Position numbers and translations under genes: made by a program. The notes below the pieces were generated by a model that worked only from the letters and a program-made list of their open reading frames with translations, did not search any database and was not told the origin of the DNA. Positions 44,354 to 53,333 of a stretch of 64,000 bases of DNA are shown piece after piece; the stretch's first letter is position 1; every line of letters begins with the position of its first letter. The DNA comes from JAPOXR01 sp963664715 (GTDB lineage: Bacteria; Pseudomonadota; Alphaproteobacteria; Rhodobacterales; Rhodobacteraceae): positions 1-64,000 of the forward strand of contig CAXXUY010000012.1 in assembly GCA_963664715.2 (NCBI GenBank), read 5' to 3'.

Positions 44354-45913
44354 ATGGAACAGGAACGACTGCTGATTATCGATTTCGGGAGCCAAGTCAC
44401 CCAGCTGATTGCTCGCAGATTGCGTGAGATCGGAGTCTATTGCGAGATTCACCCATATCAGACTGTAACCGAGTCCTTTGTCAGGGACGACTTCAGGCCA
44501 ATGGCGATAATCCTCTCGGGCGGCCCAGGGTCCACCGCCATGGCAGGATATGCATGTCCGCCGACCGCAACCTATGAATTGGACATTCCATTGCTCGGGA
44601 TCTGCTACGGGCAGCAGGTCATGATGTCGCAGCTGGGTGGGCGCGTGGAAATGGGGCATCACCGTGAATTCGGGCGGGCGGTCGTTACGAAGTTCCCCTC
44701 ATTCGACGACGAAGAGTTTTTCGATGGCCTCTTTCCCGATGGACAAGAATCGGTCTGGATGTCCCATGGCGACCGTGTAACCACACTCGCCCCGGGATTT
44801 GAAGCGGCAGGACATTCACCCAATGCACCTCTGGCGATTGTCGTGGACCCGCACCGAAGGTTCTACGGACTGCAATTCCATCCCGAGGTTCACCACACGC
44901 CGAACGGAACCAGGTTTCTTAGGAACTTCGTCAGGATATCAGGCTTCTCCTGCAACTGGACGATGGCGGCCTTTCGTGATCTTGCGATCGAGAGAATCCG
45001 GAAGCAGGTCGGTCGTGGCAGGGTCATCTGCGGCCTTTCGGGCGGAGTGGACTCTGCCGTTACGGCAATGCTGCTCCACCATGCGGTACCCGGTCAGGTC
45101 AGCTGCGTGTTCGTTGACCACGGGTTCCTTCGCAAGGACGAAGCCAGCGAAGTGGTCAGCCTGTTCCGCGAGCACTACAACATTCCGCTCCGGCACGTGG
45201 ACGCTTCCGAACAGTTTCTGCAGGCAATCTCGGGCAAGACTGACCCCGAGGACAAGCGCAAGACGATCGGCAGGATGTTCATCGATGTCTTTTCCGAGTG
45301 TGCCGAAAGCATGGAAGACGTTGAATTCCTGGCCCAGGGAACCTTGTACCCGGACGTGATTGAATCGGTCAGCCCGACGGGCGGACCATCCGTTACCATA
45401 AAGTCTCACCACAATGTCGGAGGATTGCCGGATTCCCTGGGACTGAAACTGGTTGAACCGGTCAGGGAACTCTTCAAGGATGAAGTCAGGAAACTGGGAG
45501 TTGAACTCGGATTGCCCGACAAGTTCGTGGGACGACACCCCTTCCCGGGCCCTGGGCTGGCCATTCGTTGTCCCGGCGCCGTTACCAGGTCCAGGCTTGA
45601 TCTCCTCAGGGAAGCCGACGCTGTCTTTATCAGCCAGATCCGGAAGCATGGCCTGTATGACAGGATCTGGCAGGCATTCGCCGTGCTGCTGCCCGTTCAG
45701 TCCGTAGGCGTCATGGGGGATAGCAGGACATATGAAAATGTCTGCGTGCTCCGCGCGGTCACCAGCGTTGATGGCATGACCGCGGATGTGTTCGAGTTCA
45801 GCAGTGACTTCCTTTCGGAGACCTCGAATGCAATCGTCAACCAGGTTCACGGAATCAATCGGGTTGCCTACGACATAACTTCCAAACCGCCCGGTACCAT
45901 CGAATGGGAATAG
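44354..45913 (+). CDS. guaA: GMP synthase (glutamine-hydrolysing)
   Basis: About 519 residues. Glutamine amidotransferase class I domain at the N-terminus (IDFGSQVTQLIARRLRE, nucleophile Cys in LLGICYGQQVM, FHPEVHHT), ATP pyrophosphatase domain (VICGLSGGVDSAVTAMLLH), and the C-terminal dimer domain (HPFPGPGLAIRC). It makes GMP from XMP in the cytoplasm. ATG at 44354 gives the expected MEQERLLIIDFGSQ start; an in-frame start 30 bases earlier adds residues without homology. Flanked by an opposite-strand methyltransferase and a DMT exporter, so probably monocistronic. Confidence 0.97.
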   Translation: MEQERLLIIDFGSQVTQLIARRLREIGVYCEIHPYQTVTESFVRDDFRPMAIILSGGPGSTAMAGYACPPTATYELDIPLLGICYGQQVMMSQLGGRVEMGHHREFGRAVVTKFPSFDDEEFFDGLFPDGQESVWMSHGDRVTTLAPGFEAAGHSPNAPLAIVVDPHRRFYGLQFHPEVHHTPNGTRFLRNFVRISGFSCNWTMAAFRDLAIERIRKQVGRGRVICGLSGGVDSAVTAMLLHHAVPGQVSCVFVDHGFLRKDEASEVVSLFREHYNIPLRHVDASEQFLQAISGKTDPEDKRKTIGRMFIDVFSECAESMEDVEFLAQGTLYPDVIESVSPTGGPSVTIKSHHNVGGLPDSLGLKLVEPVRELFKDEVRKLGVELGLPDKFVGRHPFPGPGLAIRCPGAVTRSRLDLLREADAVFISQIRKHGLYDRIWQAFAVLLPVQSVGVMGDSRTYENVCVLRAVTSVDGMTADVFEFSSDFLSETSNAIVNQVHGINRVAYDITSKPPGTIEWE

Positions 45914-45988
45914 CCAGAATTGAACCGGCATTCGGCAGCCCGCAGAGGTGCACCGAACCGTTTACGACAACCCGGATGGCCTGAACGG

Positions 45989-46861
45989 ATGTCGCCGTCG
46001 ATGAGAGCCGGACTGTGGATGAGCGGCACCGTTTGCTCATTCACCCTGATGGCGGTCGCAGGCCGGGAAGCCAGTGCGGAACTCGACGTGTTTGAACTCA
46101 TGACGTATCGATCCATTGCCGGGCTCTTCATCATCCTAGCTGTCTCCGTGCTGACCCGGAAGTTGAACAAGATAACGTCCGGCAGCCTTGGCCTCCATGC
46201 CACGAGAAATGTCCTTCATTTCGCTGCAACAAATCTCTGGTTCTACGCTGTCGCAACGATTCCGCTTGCCCAGGTCTTCGCATTCGAGTTTTCAACACCG
46301 ATCTGGGCCGCGATATTTGCCCCTCTGTTCCTTGGTGAGCGCATAACGACAAGCAGGGTCTTGACCCTGGCAATCGGATTCTTCGGTATTCTTATCGTCG
46401 CGAGGCCCGGATCCTCCCAGCTGTCGCCCGGGGTCTATGCAGCCTTGCTGTGTGCCGTTGGCTTTGCGGGTTCGGCGATCGCAACCCGGAAACTCGTGAG
46501 GGAGGCTGACGTCATATGCGTGCTCTTCTGGATGTCAGCCATGCAATCGGTGTTTGCAGTGGCCCTGGCAGGGTATGATGGTGATTTCGTCCTCCCCTCT
46601 CGTTCAACAGTGCTTCCCCTGACAGTTGTAGCCTTCGCGGGGGTCACTGCGCATTATTGCCTGACCAATGCGCTGCGGCTTGCACCGGCCGTGGTGGTCA
46701 TGCCGTTCGATTTTGTGAGACTCCCGTTGATCATGGTGGTTGGCTACCTGCTCTATTCCGAGAGAATTGATGGTTTCACGGTTTGCGGAGGCCTGGTGAT
46801 CCTGGCTGCGAACTACATGAACATCCGCAACGAGGAGCGGGCGCATTGGCGAAGACGGTGA
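45989..46861 (+). CDS. EamA/DMT-type membrane transporter
   Basis: About 290 residues in two EamA repeats, about ten membrane helices in all. Features seen are FELMTYRSIAGLF after helix 1, LWFYAVATIPLAQVFAFEFSTPIWAAIF with an ending LFLGERIT (typical EamA repeat end), and the second repeat ending LLYSERIDGFTVCGGLVILAANY. Drug/metabolite transporters of this type export amino acids, nucleotide-related compounds or drugs; the substrate cannot be told. The ATG at 45989 was taken since the residues before it are charged and unconserved. Confidence 0.85.
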   Translation: MSPSMRAGLWMSGTVCSFTLMAVAGREASAELDVFELMTYRSIAGLFIILAVSVLTRKLNKITSGSLGLHATRNVLHFAATNLWFYAVATIPLAQVFAFEFSTPIWAAIFAPLFLGERITTSRVLTLAIGFFGILIVARPGSSQLSPGVYAALLCAVGFAGSAIATRKLVREADVICVLFWMSAMQSVFAVALAGYDGDFVLPSRSTVLPLTVVAFAGVTAHYCLTNALRLAPAVVVMPFDFVRLPLIMVVGYLLYSERIDGFTVCGGLVILAANYMNIRNEERAHWRRR

Positions 46862-46866
46862 CCGGA

Positions 46867-46923
46867 CGGCAATACCGGCCCGGTTCGATTCAGATGCAGA
46901 CCGGGTGCCGGTCCTGATTGCCG
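46867..46923. other. Large composite hairpin after the DMT gene
   Basis: Three nested paired blocks: CGGCAAT (46867-46873) with ATTGCCG (46917-46923), ACCGGC (46874-46879) with GCCGGT (46907-46912), and CCGGT (46880-46884) with ACCGG (46900-46904). It begins six bases after the DMT stop and ends about 77 bases ahead of the P-loop gene. There is no T-run. It may slow or end transcription, or act as a leader structure for the following operon. Confidence 0.55.
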
Positions 46924-46999
46924 GGATCAATTGAAGTCCAATTTGACTCCAGTTTCATATAGAGTAGTCACTGCAATCTCCATTAGTGCCGCTAAATTC

Positions 47000-47890
47000 A
47001 TGATTTATAACAATGCCGATGAATGGAATGCAGCCAGCAACAGGCGGGTGCTGTTTTTTGGAATGTCGGGTGTCGGCAAAACCCACATTTCCTCGATCCT
47101 GCGGGGCACCGACAACTGGTTCCACTACTCGATCGATTACAGGATCGGTACCCGCTACATGTGCGAACATATCGTCGACAATTTCAAGCGCGAAGCGATG
47201 AGCAACCCCTTCCTCGCACAACTCCTGAAATCGGACTCGATATACATCGCCTCGAACATAACGTTCGGAAACCTGGCACCCCTTTCGACATACTTGGGAA
47301 AACCCGGCAATGCCGAAAGGGGCGGAATTCCGTTCGAGGAATACAAGAGACGGCAACGTCTGCATCGGGCTGCCGAAATCATGGCCTTGCGGGACACGGC
47401 CGGCTTCATTGACCGGTCAACCGACATCTACCGGTATCCGCATTTCGTATGTGATTCCAGCGGGTCGATCTGCGAGGTTGTCGATCCGGAAGGAGGCGAC
47501 GAATTGCTGGCGGAACTCAGCCGGCATGTACTGCTCGTCTGGATAAAGGGGGGACCCGAGTTTACGGCCAGGTTGATCGAGCGTTACCAGAATTCGCCAA
47601 AGCCGATGTACTACCGGGAGGAGTTCCTCGATCGTCACTGGGATGAGTACCTTTCACTGAACGGTCTCGACGAATCCAGCGTCGACCCGGACGAGTTTTC
47701 TCGCTGGATACATGCCAAGGCACTGGAAGCACGTCAGCCAAGATACGAGGCCTTGGCAATGCAATGGGGAATCTCGATCGATGCAAATGACGTCGTCAGT
47801 TCCCAATCCGCAGAAGAATGCTGCCAGTTGATCGCAAGAGCGCTTGAACTCCGAGATTCGGCTACGGTTCCGGCAACCGGCGAGAGGTGA
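47000..47890 (+). CDS. Uncharacterised P-loop NTPase upstream of metA
   Basis: About 296 residues. Walker A GMSGVGKT at 21-28 near the N-terminus suggests a small-molecule kinase or ATPase fold. Other stretches that look conserved are WFHYSIDYRIGTRYM, DSIYIASNITFGNLAPLSTYLG, FEEYKRRQRLHRAAE, HFVCDSSGSICEVVD and MYYREEFLD. I recall close relatives in Rhodobacterales-type genomes named only 'ATPase'; I know of no tested function. The ATG at 47000 starts at MIYNNADEW. It ends four bases before metA, so the two are probably translated together. No signal peptide or membrane segment. Confidence 0.8.
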   Translation: MIYNNADEWNAASNRRVLFFGMSGVGKTHISSILRGTDNWFHYSIDYRIGTRYMCEHIVDNFKREAMSNPFLAQLLKSDSIYIASNITFGNLAPLSTYLGKPGNAERGGIPFEEYKRRQRLHRAAEIMALRDTAGFIDRSTDIYRYPHFVCDSSGSICEVVDPEGGDELLAELSRHVLLVWIKGGPEFTARLIERYQNSPKPMYYREEFLDRHWDEYLSLNGLDESSVDPDEFSRWIHAKALEARQPRYEALAMQWGISIDANDVVSSQSAEECCQLIARALELRDSATVPATGER

Positions 47891-47894
47891 AGAC

Positions 47895-48815
47895 GTGCCG
47901 ATAAACATTCCAGAAACCTTGCCGGCTTTCAGCGTATTGCGTTCGGAAGGCGTCATGGTCATGGCTGAAGCACTCGCCGAACGCCAGGACATAAGGCCCC
48001 TGCAGATCGGCCTTCTGAACCTCATGCCCAAGAAGGTTTCTACTGAAACACAGTTTGCCCGTTTGATCGGAGCGACTCCGCTCCAGATCGACCTGACATT
48101 ATTGAGAATGACGCAGCACCGGTCCAAAACCACCTCTGCCGAACACATGGAAGCATTCTACGAGCCGTTTCAGTCAGTCAAGGACAGGAAATTCGATGGA
48201 CTCATCATTACCGGCGCACCGATCGAACACCTGCCGTTTGAAGACGTAACCTATTGGGACGAACTTCTCGAAGTGATGGCGTGGACAAAGACGCATGTCC
48301 ATTCCACGCTCGGCATCTGTTGGGGTGGAATGGCCATGATCTATCACTGGCACGGTGTCGAGAAACACATGCTGGATCACAAGGCCTTCGGCTGCTTTCA
48401 TCACCGCAACCTGTGCCCGACCTCGCCATATCTGAGAGGGTTTTCAGATGAATGCATAATTCCGGTCAGCCGCTGGACCGAAATGCGTCAACAGGAGATC
48501 GAAGCCACCGGACAGCTGAAGATCCTGCTTGGCTCGGACGAGGTGGGTCCCTGTTTCGTGCAGGATCTTTCCCAGCGTGCCTTGTACATATTCAATCACT
48601 TCGAATATGACAGCCACACGCTGAGAGAGGAATACGAAAGGGACATTCAAGCCGGAACACCCATAAACCTGCCGCTGAACTACTTCCAGGGCAATGATCC
48701 GACTGCTCCTGCAACCAACAGGTGGCGAAGTCACGGGCATCTCTTGTACGGCAACTGGATCAACGAGATCTATCAATCGACCCCGTTTGACCTGGCAGAG
48801 ATCGCTGAACCCTGA
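47895..48815 (+). CDS. metA: MetA-type homoserine O-acyltransferase, probably acetyl-CoA specific
   Basis: First committed step of methionine synthesis. 306 residues from GTG 47895, which has GAGAGG upstream and restores the family N-terminus (VPINIPETLPAFSVLRSE). The catalytic cysteine is C142 in LGICWGGMAM; the base/His region is FNHFEYD. Residue 111 is Glu in TGAPIEHLPFEDV; in this family Glu111 is linked to acetyl-CoA use and Gly to succinyl-CoA, so the enzyme is likely a homoserine O-acetyltransferase despite the metA name. It overlaps in expression with the P-loop gene and is followed one base later by a TetR gene. Confidence 0.94.
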   Translation: MPINIPETLPAFSVLRSEGVMVMAEALAERQDIRPLQIGLLNLMPKKVSTETQFARLIGATPLQIDLTLLRMTQHRSKTTSAEHMEAFYEPFQSVKDRKFDGLIITGAPIEHLPFEDVTYWDELLEVMAWTKTHVHSTLGICWGGMAMIYHWHGVEKHMLDHKAFGCFHHRNLCPTSPYLRGFSDECIIPVSRWTEMRQQEIEATGQLKILLGSDEVGPCFVQDLSQRALYIFNHFEYDSHTLREEYERDIQAGTPINLPLNYFQGNDPTAPATNRWRSHGHLLYGNWINEIYQSTPFDLAEIAEP

Positions 48816-48816
48816 A

Positions 48817-49449
48817 ATGGCTGCCCGCATGGCTAAACGCGGCTATCATCACGGTAACCTGAAGCAGGCGCTGGTTGAGACTGCGCTGGAAATGATAACG
48901 GAAAGGGGTCCACTCGCTCTGTCAATCACGGAGGCTGCAAAGCGACTGGGTGTTTCACCGGCCGCACCATATCGTCATTTTTCTTCAAAGGACGAATTGA
49001 TCGAGGAAGCAGCCAGACAGGGCTACGAGATCTTTGCCGACCTTCTGGAATTCGCCCATGACGGCGGTCAACCCAGCGCGCTGTCGTCTTTCGAGGCGAC
49101 CTGCCGGGCCTATCTCGCCTTCGCGAGGAAATTTCCCGGGCATTACATCGCCATGTTCGAATCCGGTGTTTCCGTTAACGCCAGCCCTCCCCTTGCACAT
49201 GCTGCACAAAGGGCAAAGTCGGTCGTGGAGAAAGCCACAACGTCACTCGTTGCGGGTCTCGACAGATCTGGTGTCCCGCCGGCAACCATGATTGGCGACC
49301 ACATTTGGGCAATCAGTCATGGAGTTGTTGAACTCTATTCCAGAGGACCGGAAGGTCTCCGCTCCCAGTTCTCGCCCGAGGAACTTCTCGAAACCGGGAT
49401 CGGCATTTATCTCCGAGGTCTCGGGGTCGTGGAATCCGACCGGAGTTAG
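48817..49449 (+). CDS. TetR-family transcriptional regulator
   Basis: About 210 residues. The N-terminal helix-turn-helix has GYHHGNLKQALVETALEMI followed by SITEAAKRLGVSPAAPYRHFSSKDELIEEAA, typical TetR_N. The ligand-binding part ends IWAISHGVVELYSRG, resembling the WHG-type TetR C-terminal domain. The ATG at 48817 is one base after the metA stop; an ATG at 48829 is also possible. A strong palindrome 55 bases after its end could be its own operator. The target and ligand are unknown. Confidence 0.88.
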   Translation: MAARMAKRGYHHGNLKQALVETALEMITERGPLALSITEAAKRLGVSPAAPYRHFSSKDELIEEAARQGYEIFADLLEFAHDGGQPSALSSFEATCRAYLAFARKFPGHYIAMFESGVSVNASPPLAHAAQRAKSVVEKATTSLVAGLDRSGVPPATMIGDHIWAISHGVVELYSRGPEGLRSQFSPEELLETGIGIYLRGLGVVESDRS

Positions 49450-49504
49450 ACAGAAATTATTTTCCTGTGACTTGAAAAATTCGTGGACCAACCCATCTTC
49501 ATCA

Positions 49505-49527
49505 TGTTAATGTGATTTACATTAACA
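49505..49527. promoter_or_regulatory. 23-bp perfect palindrome (operator candidate) ahead of DUF2852 gene
   Basis: TGTTAATGT (49505-49513), spacer GATTT, ACATTAACA (49519-49527): a 9-bp perfect inverted repeat. It lies between the TetR gene and the DUF2852 gene, 77 bases before the latter. Symmetry and length fit a dimeric repressor site. Confidence 0.5.
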
Positions 49528-49604
49528 TTGGAGGCGGTTTCGGTGAAATCGCAACAACTGCCAAACCGTGAATGCGGTAACTGTCAAAACGGAGGGAGCC
49601 TCAA

Positions 49605-49958
49605 TTGAAACTAGACGGAACCGTGCCATCTCAAGGCATCGCATGGCTCGACAAGCAAGGGAAGCCCGCATGGTTAATTCTCATGGTTCTCGGGTTCATA
49701 CTGTTCTGGCCGTTGGGACTGTTGATCCTGGCATACCTGATATGGAGCAAAAGAATGTTTTCAAATGCGTTTGGCCGATGCACGCGTAGCAATCGTAACT
49801 CTTCGGGCAATTCGGCCTTCGACCGGTACAAGGAAGAGACACTTCGACGGCTCGAGCAGGAGGAAGTGGAGTTCAGGGCCTTTCTGCAACGTCTCAGGGA
49901 CGCAAAGGACAAGGCCGAATTCGAACACTTCCTTGATGAAAGATCTCAGAAAGCCTGA
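49605..49958 (+). CDS. DUF2852 small membrane protein
   Basis: 117 residues. One membrane segment (about 22-46, WLILMVLGFILFWPLGLLIL then AYLIWSKRM), then a linker rich in N and S and a coiled-coil-like C-terminus (ETLRRLEQEEVEFRAFLQRLRDAK split by charged heptads). This matches the alphaproteobacterial DUF2852 family, with no known function. The start is TTG at 49605, supported by GGAGGG eight bases ahead. It may be controlled through the palindrome at 49505-49527. Confidence 0.82.
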   Translation: MKLDGTVPSQGIAWLDKQGKPAWLILMVLGFILFWPLGLLILAYLIWSKRMFSNAFGRCTRSNRNSSGNSAFDRYKEETLRRLEQEEVEFRAFLQRLRDAKDKAEFEHFLDERSQKA

Positions 49959-50118
49959 CGAATCTGCTCTTGAAATCCCTGGCACCCGCATCCGGAGTGT
50001 GGATGCCAGGCCAAGCAGGTCACCCGGCAAGCGACGTTGCACTGGCTGTCTGCGGCAAGCGGGATTGCCTTACAGGCAGCAGATTGCTACGAATTGGCGT
50101 CGACGCGGGTGACGCTTC

Positions 50119-50883
50119 ATGTTTGACAATAATATTCTGTCATCGAACTTTTACTTATCCAACACTTTGAAATGTCCGTATCTGCCTGACCGGGAAGAAC
50201 GAATGGTCTTCACCGTCGCGGACAGTACACAGTCGGGCACTCCTCTCTATAATGAACTGGCAAAGCTGGGTTTCCGCCGTACCCATCGCATGCTCTATCG
50301 GCCTTATTGCCCGGATTGCAGTGCATGCCATTCTTCCCGAATTCGCATCCGGGAATTCAAGCCTTCCCGCAGCCAGCGCAAGGTCTTGAGCAGAAACGGC
50401 CATCTGCGTCGCGTCGTTTCCACCCCGTCAGCCGACCTCGAACAGTATGGCCTGTTCCTGAAGTACCTCCATGAAAGGCATGCCGGAGGGCCGATGTGCT
50501 CGTTCGACTACGATACCTTTGTAGACATGATCGAGAAGTCCCCGGTATCAACCCGGTTTGTCGCCTACTATAGTGGCGACCCGGATGACGAGTCGCCCAA
50601 CAGGCTGGTCGCAGCTGGGCTGACCGACGTTCTGGAAGATGGATTGTCCATGGTCTACTCATTCTTTGATCCAGCACTGTCCCGCGATTCCGTGGGAACC
50701 CACATAATCCTGGACCACGTGGCGCTGGGAAGGGAACTCGAACTGGAATTTGTGTATCTCGGCTTCTGGGTGCCCGGCAGCAGCAAGATGGACTACAAGG
50801 CCAGGTTTTCACCGCTGGAAGTGTTCAGGAACGGATCCTGGGTAGACCTGACGCAGACCAATGGCTGCCAGGCCAGGACCTAG
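50119..50883 (+). CDS. bpt: Aspartate/glutamate leucyltransferase (arginyl-tRNA-protein transferase family)
   Basis: Moves leucine from Leu-tRNA to N-terminal Asp or Glu of proteins, marking them for the N-end rule (ClpS/ClpAP). 254 residues, normal for Bpt. The N-terminal cysteine motif CPYLP then YRPYCPDCSACHSSRI, and the GNAT-like part with QYGLFLKYLHERH, GLSMVYSFFDPALSRDSVG and LGFWVPGSSKMDYKARF are all typical. It is cytoplasmic and stands alone between the DUF2852 gene and the TRAP operon. Confidence 0.94.
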   Translation: MFDNNILSSNFYLSNTLKCPYLPDREERMVFTVADSTQSGTPLYNELAKLGFRRTHRMLYRPYCPDCSACHSSRIRIREFKPSRSQRKVLSRNGHLRRVVSTPSADLEQYGLFLKYLHERHAGGPMCSFDYDTFVDMIEKSPVSTRFVAYYSGDPDDESPNRLVAAGLTDVLEDGLSMVYSFFDPALSRDSVGTHIILDHVALGRELELEFVYLGFWVPGSSKMDYKARFSPLEVFRNGSWVDLTQTNGCQART

Positions 50884-50957
50884 TGCGGTCCTTACTCCAG
50901 TCTACACAACACGCGCAACCGGCTTCAGGCCGACGGGACTGCACGATCACCGTCGGA

Positions 50958-53312
50958 TTAGCCGCCCAGCAAGTCGGGAACCAGCGTAACAATTCCCGGT
51001 ACCAGCCAGAGCAGGATCAGTCCAATCACCTGGATCACTACAAATGGCGCGACGCCGCGGTAGATGTGGGCCGTCGTGACTTCCTTTGGAGCAACGCCTC
51101 TCAGATAGAACAGTGCAAAGCCGAATGGAGGGGTCAGGAAAGACGTCTGAAGGTTGACGGCAATCATGATGGTGACCCAGGCAGGGTCGAGTGTTCCGCC
51201 ATAGATGACCGGTCCAACGATCGGCACAACAATGTAGATGATCTCAAGAAAATCAAGAACGAATCCGAGAACAAACAGAATGATCATCACGATCAGGAAT
51301 ACGACCCACTCCTCGTCGAAACTCCTCAGGAATCCCTGGATGTAGTGCTCCCCGCCGAAAGAGATGACGACAAGGTTCAAGAGTTGGGATCCGATCAGGA
51401 TGGTGAAGACCATCGACGTGACCTTTGCGGTTTCCCGGACGACGGAAGTCAGGGCCCTGGCAACGAACAGAACCCACATCGCATAGAACAATCCGATCAT
51501 TGCCAGCGTGTAGGCTCCTTGCGCCACGATGAACGCCACCCAATCCTCGAAAGGAACGGATTCTCGGTTGATCCGGAGATCAAAATTTATGCCCAGCAAT
51601 ATCATCACGACAATTGCAAAGCTTGCGGCAACGATCAGCTTGCCCACGCGGTTCTGGTCCTGCAGAACCCGGTATCCTGCAAGCATTATTGCGCCGGCGG
51701 CGCCAAGTGCCGCCGCCGGAGTTGGGTTCGTTATCCCGCCCAGGATCGAACCCAGCACTGCCACGATCAGGACAAGCGGAGGAAATACGACACGGATGAG
51801 TTCATTCTTCCCGAGACAAAGTACTGCGTGCCAACATCCATAGAGGGCGATCGCGGTCGGAAAGGCCAGAATGAGTGTCGCTGCTCCCGGTGAAGTCAGC
51901 GGTGATAGGAAGAGGATATCGAAAATGAGCGCCAATCCCGCGCCTGCCCCACCGACAAGAAGTGGCCTTCCACCGGATCCTTGCGACGTTCCGCGTGCAA
52001 CAGCCAGGACCAACCCGGCAATCAGATAGAATACTGCAATTCCGCTACCGATCGGCGCGACGTTTGAAATCTGGTCCAAACGGGCAGTCTCAATTTCCTC
52101 GGCGGTTAGTTCATGCCTGTCGGCGACTCCTCCGGCCGCATCGATGTTCGCCTGCTTGGCAACTGCCCCGTCCCACATTTCCTGCCCGTGCAGTGCGATC
52201 ATGGAAGCTTGACACTGCTCTGAAACATTCGTCCGGAGGTCAGCGACTTCCCCCTGTTCCGAATACCGCTCGACATGGATGGTCTGACTGCCGATCAACC
52301 CCGTGTAGGTTGCAAGAAGCACCGCAACAACCAAGACCGCAGGCACGCCAGCAAACCAGACCAGCCGGTGCCTTGCCGATACCGGTTCGGTGATGTCACC
52401 AATGGTGGGGACCGGAGGCGCCTTTGATGGATTCACGACAGCATATCCGAATGCCAGCAACGCGTAGAGGATGGCCAGCAGTATTCCCGGGAGTATTGCT
52501 GCCTGGAACAACGTTCCGACGGAAACCACCGCAGCTTCGCCGAGAAAGGTGAGAGCGTCCGAGCATCCCGCGGCAATGGCGCGCTCCTCCTGCGCGGTCG
52601 CATATATGTCTCCGGCCAGGGTCCCGAGCAGAACAATCACGATTGAAGGGGGAATGATCTGCCCCAGTGTCCCGGACGCGGCGATAACTCCGGTTGCCAA
52701 TTCAGGAGAATATCGGTTTCGCAGCATCGTCGGCAGAGACAACAGCCCCATGGTCACCACTGTTGCACCCACAATTCCTGTCGAGGCTGCAAGAAACGCG
52801 CCGACAACGACCACTGATACGGCAAGACCACCGGGCAGCGGTCCAAAAACGCGGGCCATTGTCGTCAGCAGGTCATTGGCTATTCGTGAACGCTCGAGCG
52901 TGATTCCCATCAGAACGAACATGAGAACCGCCAGGAGCGTTTCGATCGACTGGCCTGCCAGGACCCTCTCGTTGATCCTGTTGACGATGAAGGATATTCG
53001 CCTGTCCAATGCCTGTTCCCACCCGTCCGGGAATACGGTCTGCGCCACAATCGGCAATTCAGGAAATCGGAACAAGGATATATCAAGCTTGGGAACACCC
53101 TGTTCAATCAGGTCTTTATATTCCGGACTTGAAGTATCAATTGCTTCGTGAATCATCAGTCCGGCGCTATCCAGCACCGCGATTATTCCAAAGGATATGA
53201 TGCCGGCGCCGCCAATGGCGAACGCCACGGGAAATCCCGACAGGATGCCACCGAACAGGCAGATGAATACGATAATCAGGCCAATTTCGACCCCGTCAAG
53301 ACCTATGAGCAT
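50958..53312 (-). CDS. TRAP transporter large permease, extended (DctM/FcbT3-like)
   Basis: 784 residues, far longer than a plain DctM (about 430). The family start FGGILSGFPVAFAIGG, the middle ASTGIVGATVVTMGLLSLP with GTLGQIIPPSIVIVLLG, and the end TSFLTPPFGFALFYLRGVAP are clear. Between residues about 330 and 560 is an insert with a soluble loop (QTIHVERYSEQGEV, GVADRHELTAEEIE) and extra membrane helices. This resembles the large permeases of the FcbT/mannitol-chloroaromatic TRAP group. It works with the small permease and binding protein encoded next to it. Confidence 0.9.
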   Translation of the reverse strand: MLIGLDGVEIGLIIVFICLFGGILSGFPVAFAIGGAGIISFGIIAVLDSAGLMIHEAIDTSSPEYKDLIEQGVPKLDISLFRFPELPIVAQTVFPDGWEQALDRRISFIVNRINERVLAGQSIETLLAVLMFVLMGITLERSRIANDLLTTMARVFGPLPGGLAVSVVVVGAFLAASTGIVGATVVTMGLLSLPTMLRNRYSPELATGVIAASGTLGQIIPPSIVIVLLGTLAGDIYATAQEERAIAAGCSDALTFLGEAAVVSVGTLFQAAILPGILLAILYALLAFGYAVVNPSKAPPVPTIGDITEPVSARHRLVWFAGVPAVLVVAVLLATYTGLIGSQTIHVERYSEQGEVADLRTNVSEQCQASMIALHGQEMWDGAVAKQANIDAAGGVADRHELTAEEIETARLDQISNVAPIGSGIAVFYLIAGLVLAVARGTSQGSGGRPLLVGGAGAGLALIFDILFLSPLTSPGAATLILAFPTAIALYGCWHAVLCLGKNELIRVVFPPLVLIVAVLGSILGGITNPTPAAALGAAGAIMLAGYRVLQDQNRVGKLIVAASFAIVVMILLGINFDLRINRESVPFEDWVAFIVAQGAYTLAMIGLFYAMWVLFVARALTSVVRETAKVTSMVFTILIGSQLLNLVVISFGGEHYIQGFLRSFDEEWVVFLIVMIILFVLGFVLDFLEIIYIVVPIVGPVIYGGTLDPAWVTIMIAVNLQTSFLTPPFGFALFYLRGVAPKEVTTAHIYRGVAPFVVIQVIGLILLWLVPGIVTLVPDLLGG

Positions 53313-53333
53313 GGCACAGGCCTCTTGCTGCCT

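Noticed and set aside
44083..44400. A 105-codon minus-strand frame across the guaA start
   Set aside because: It overlaps the guaA N-terminus, and shows no motif.
46862..47000. SAM riboswitch ahead of the metA operon
   Set aside because: The hairpin there does not match the SAM-I or SAM-II patterns I know.
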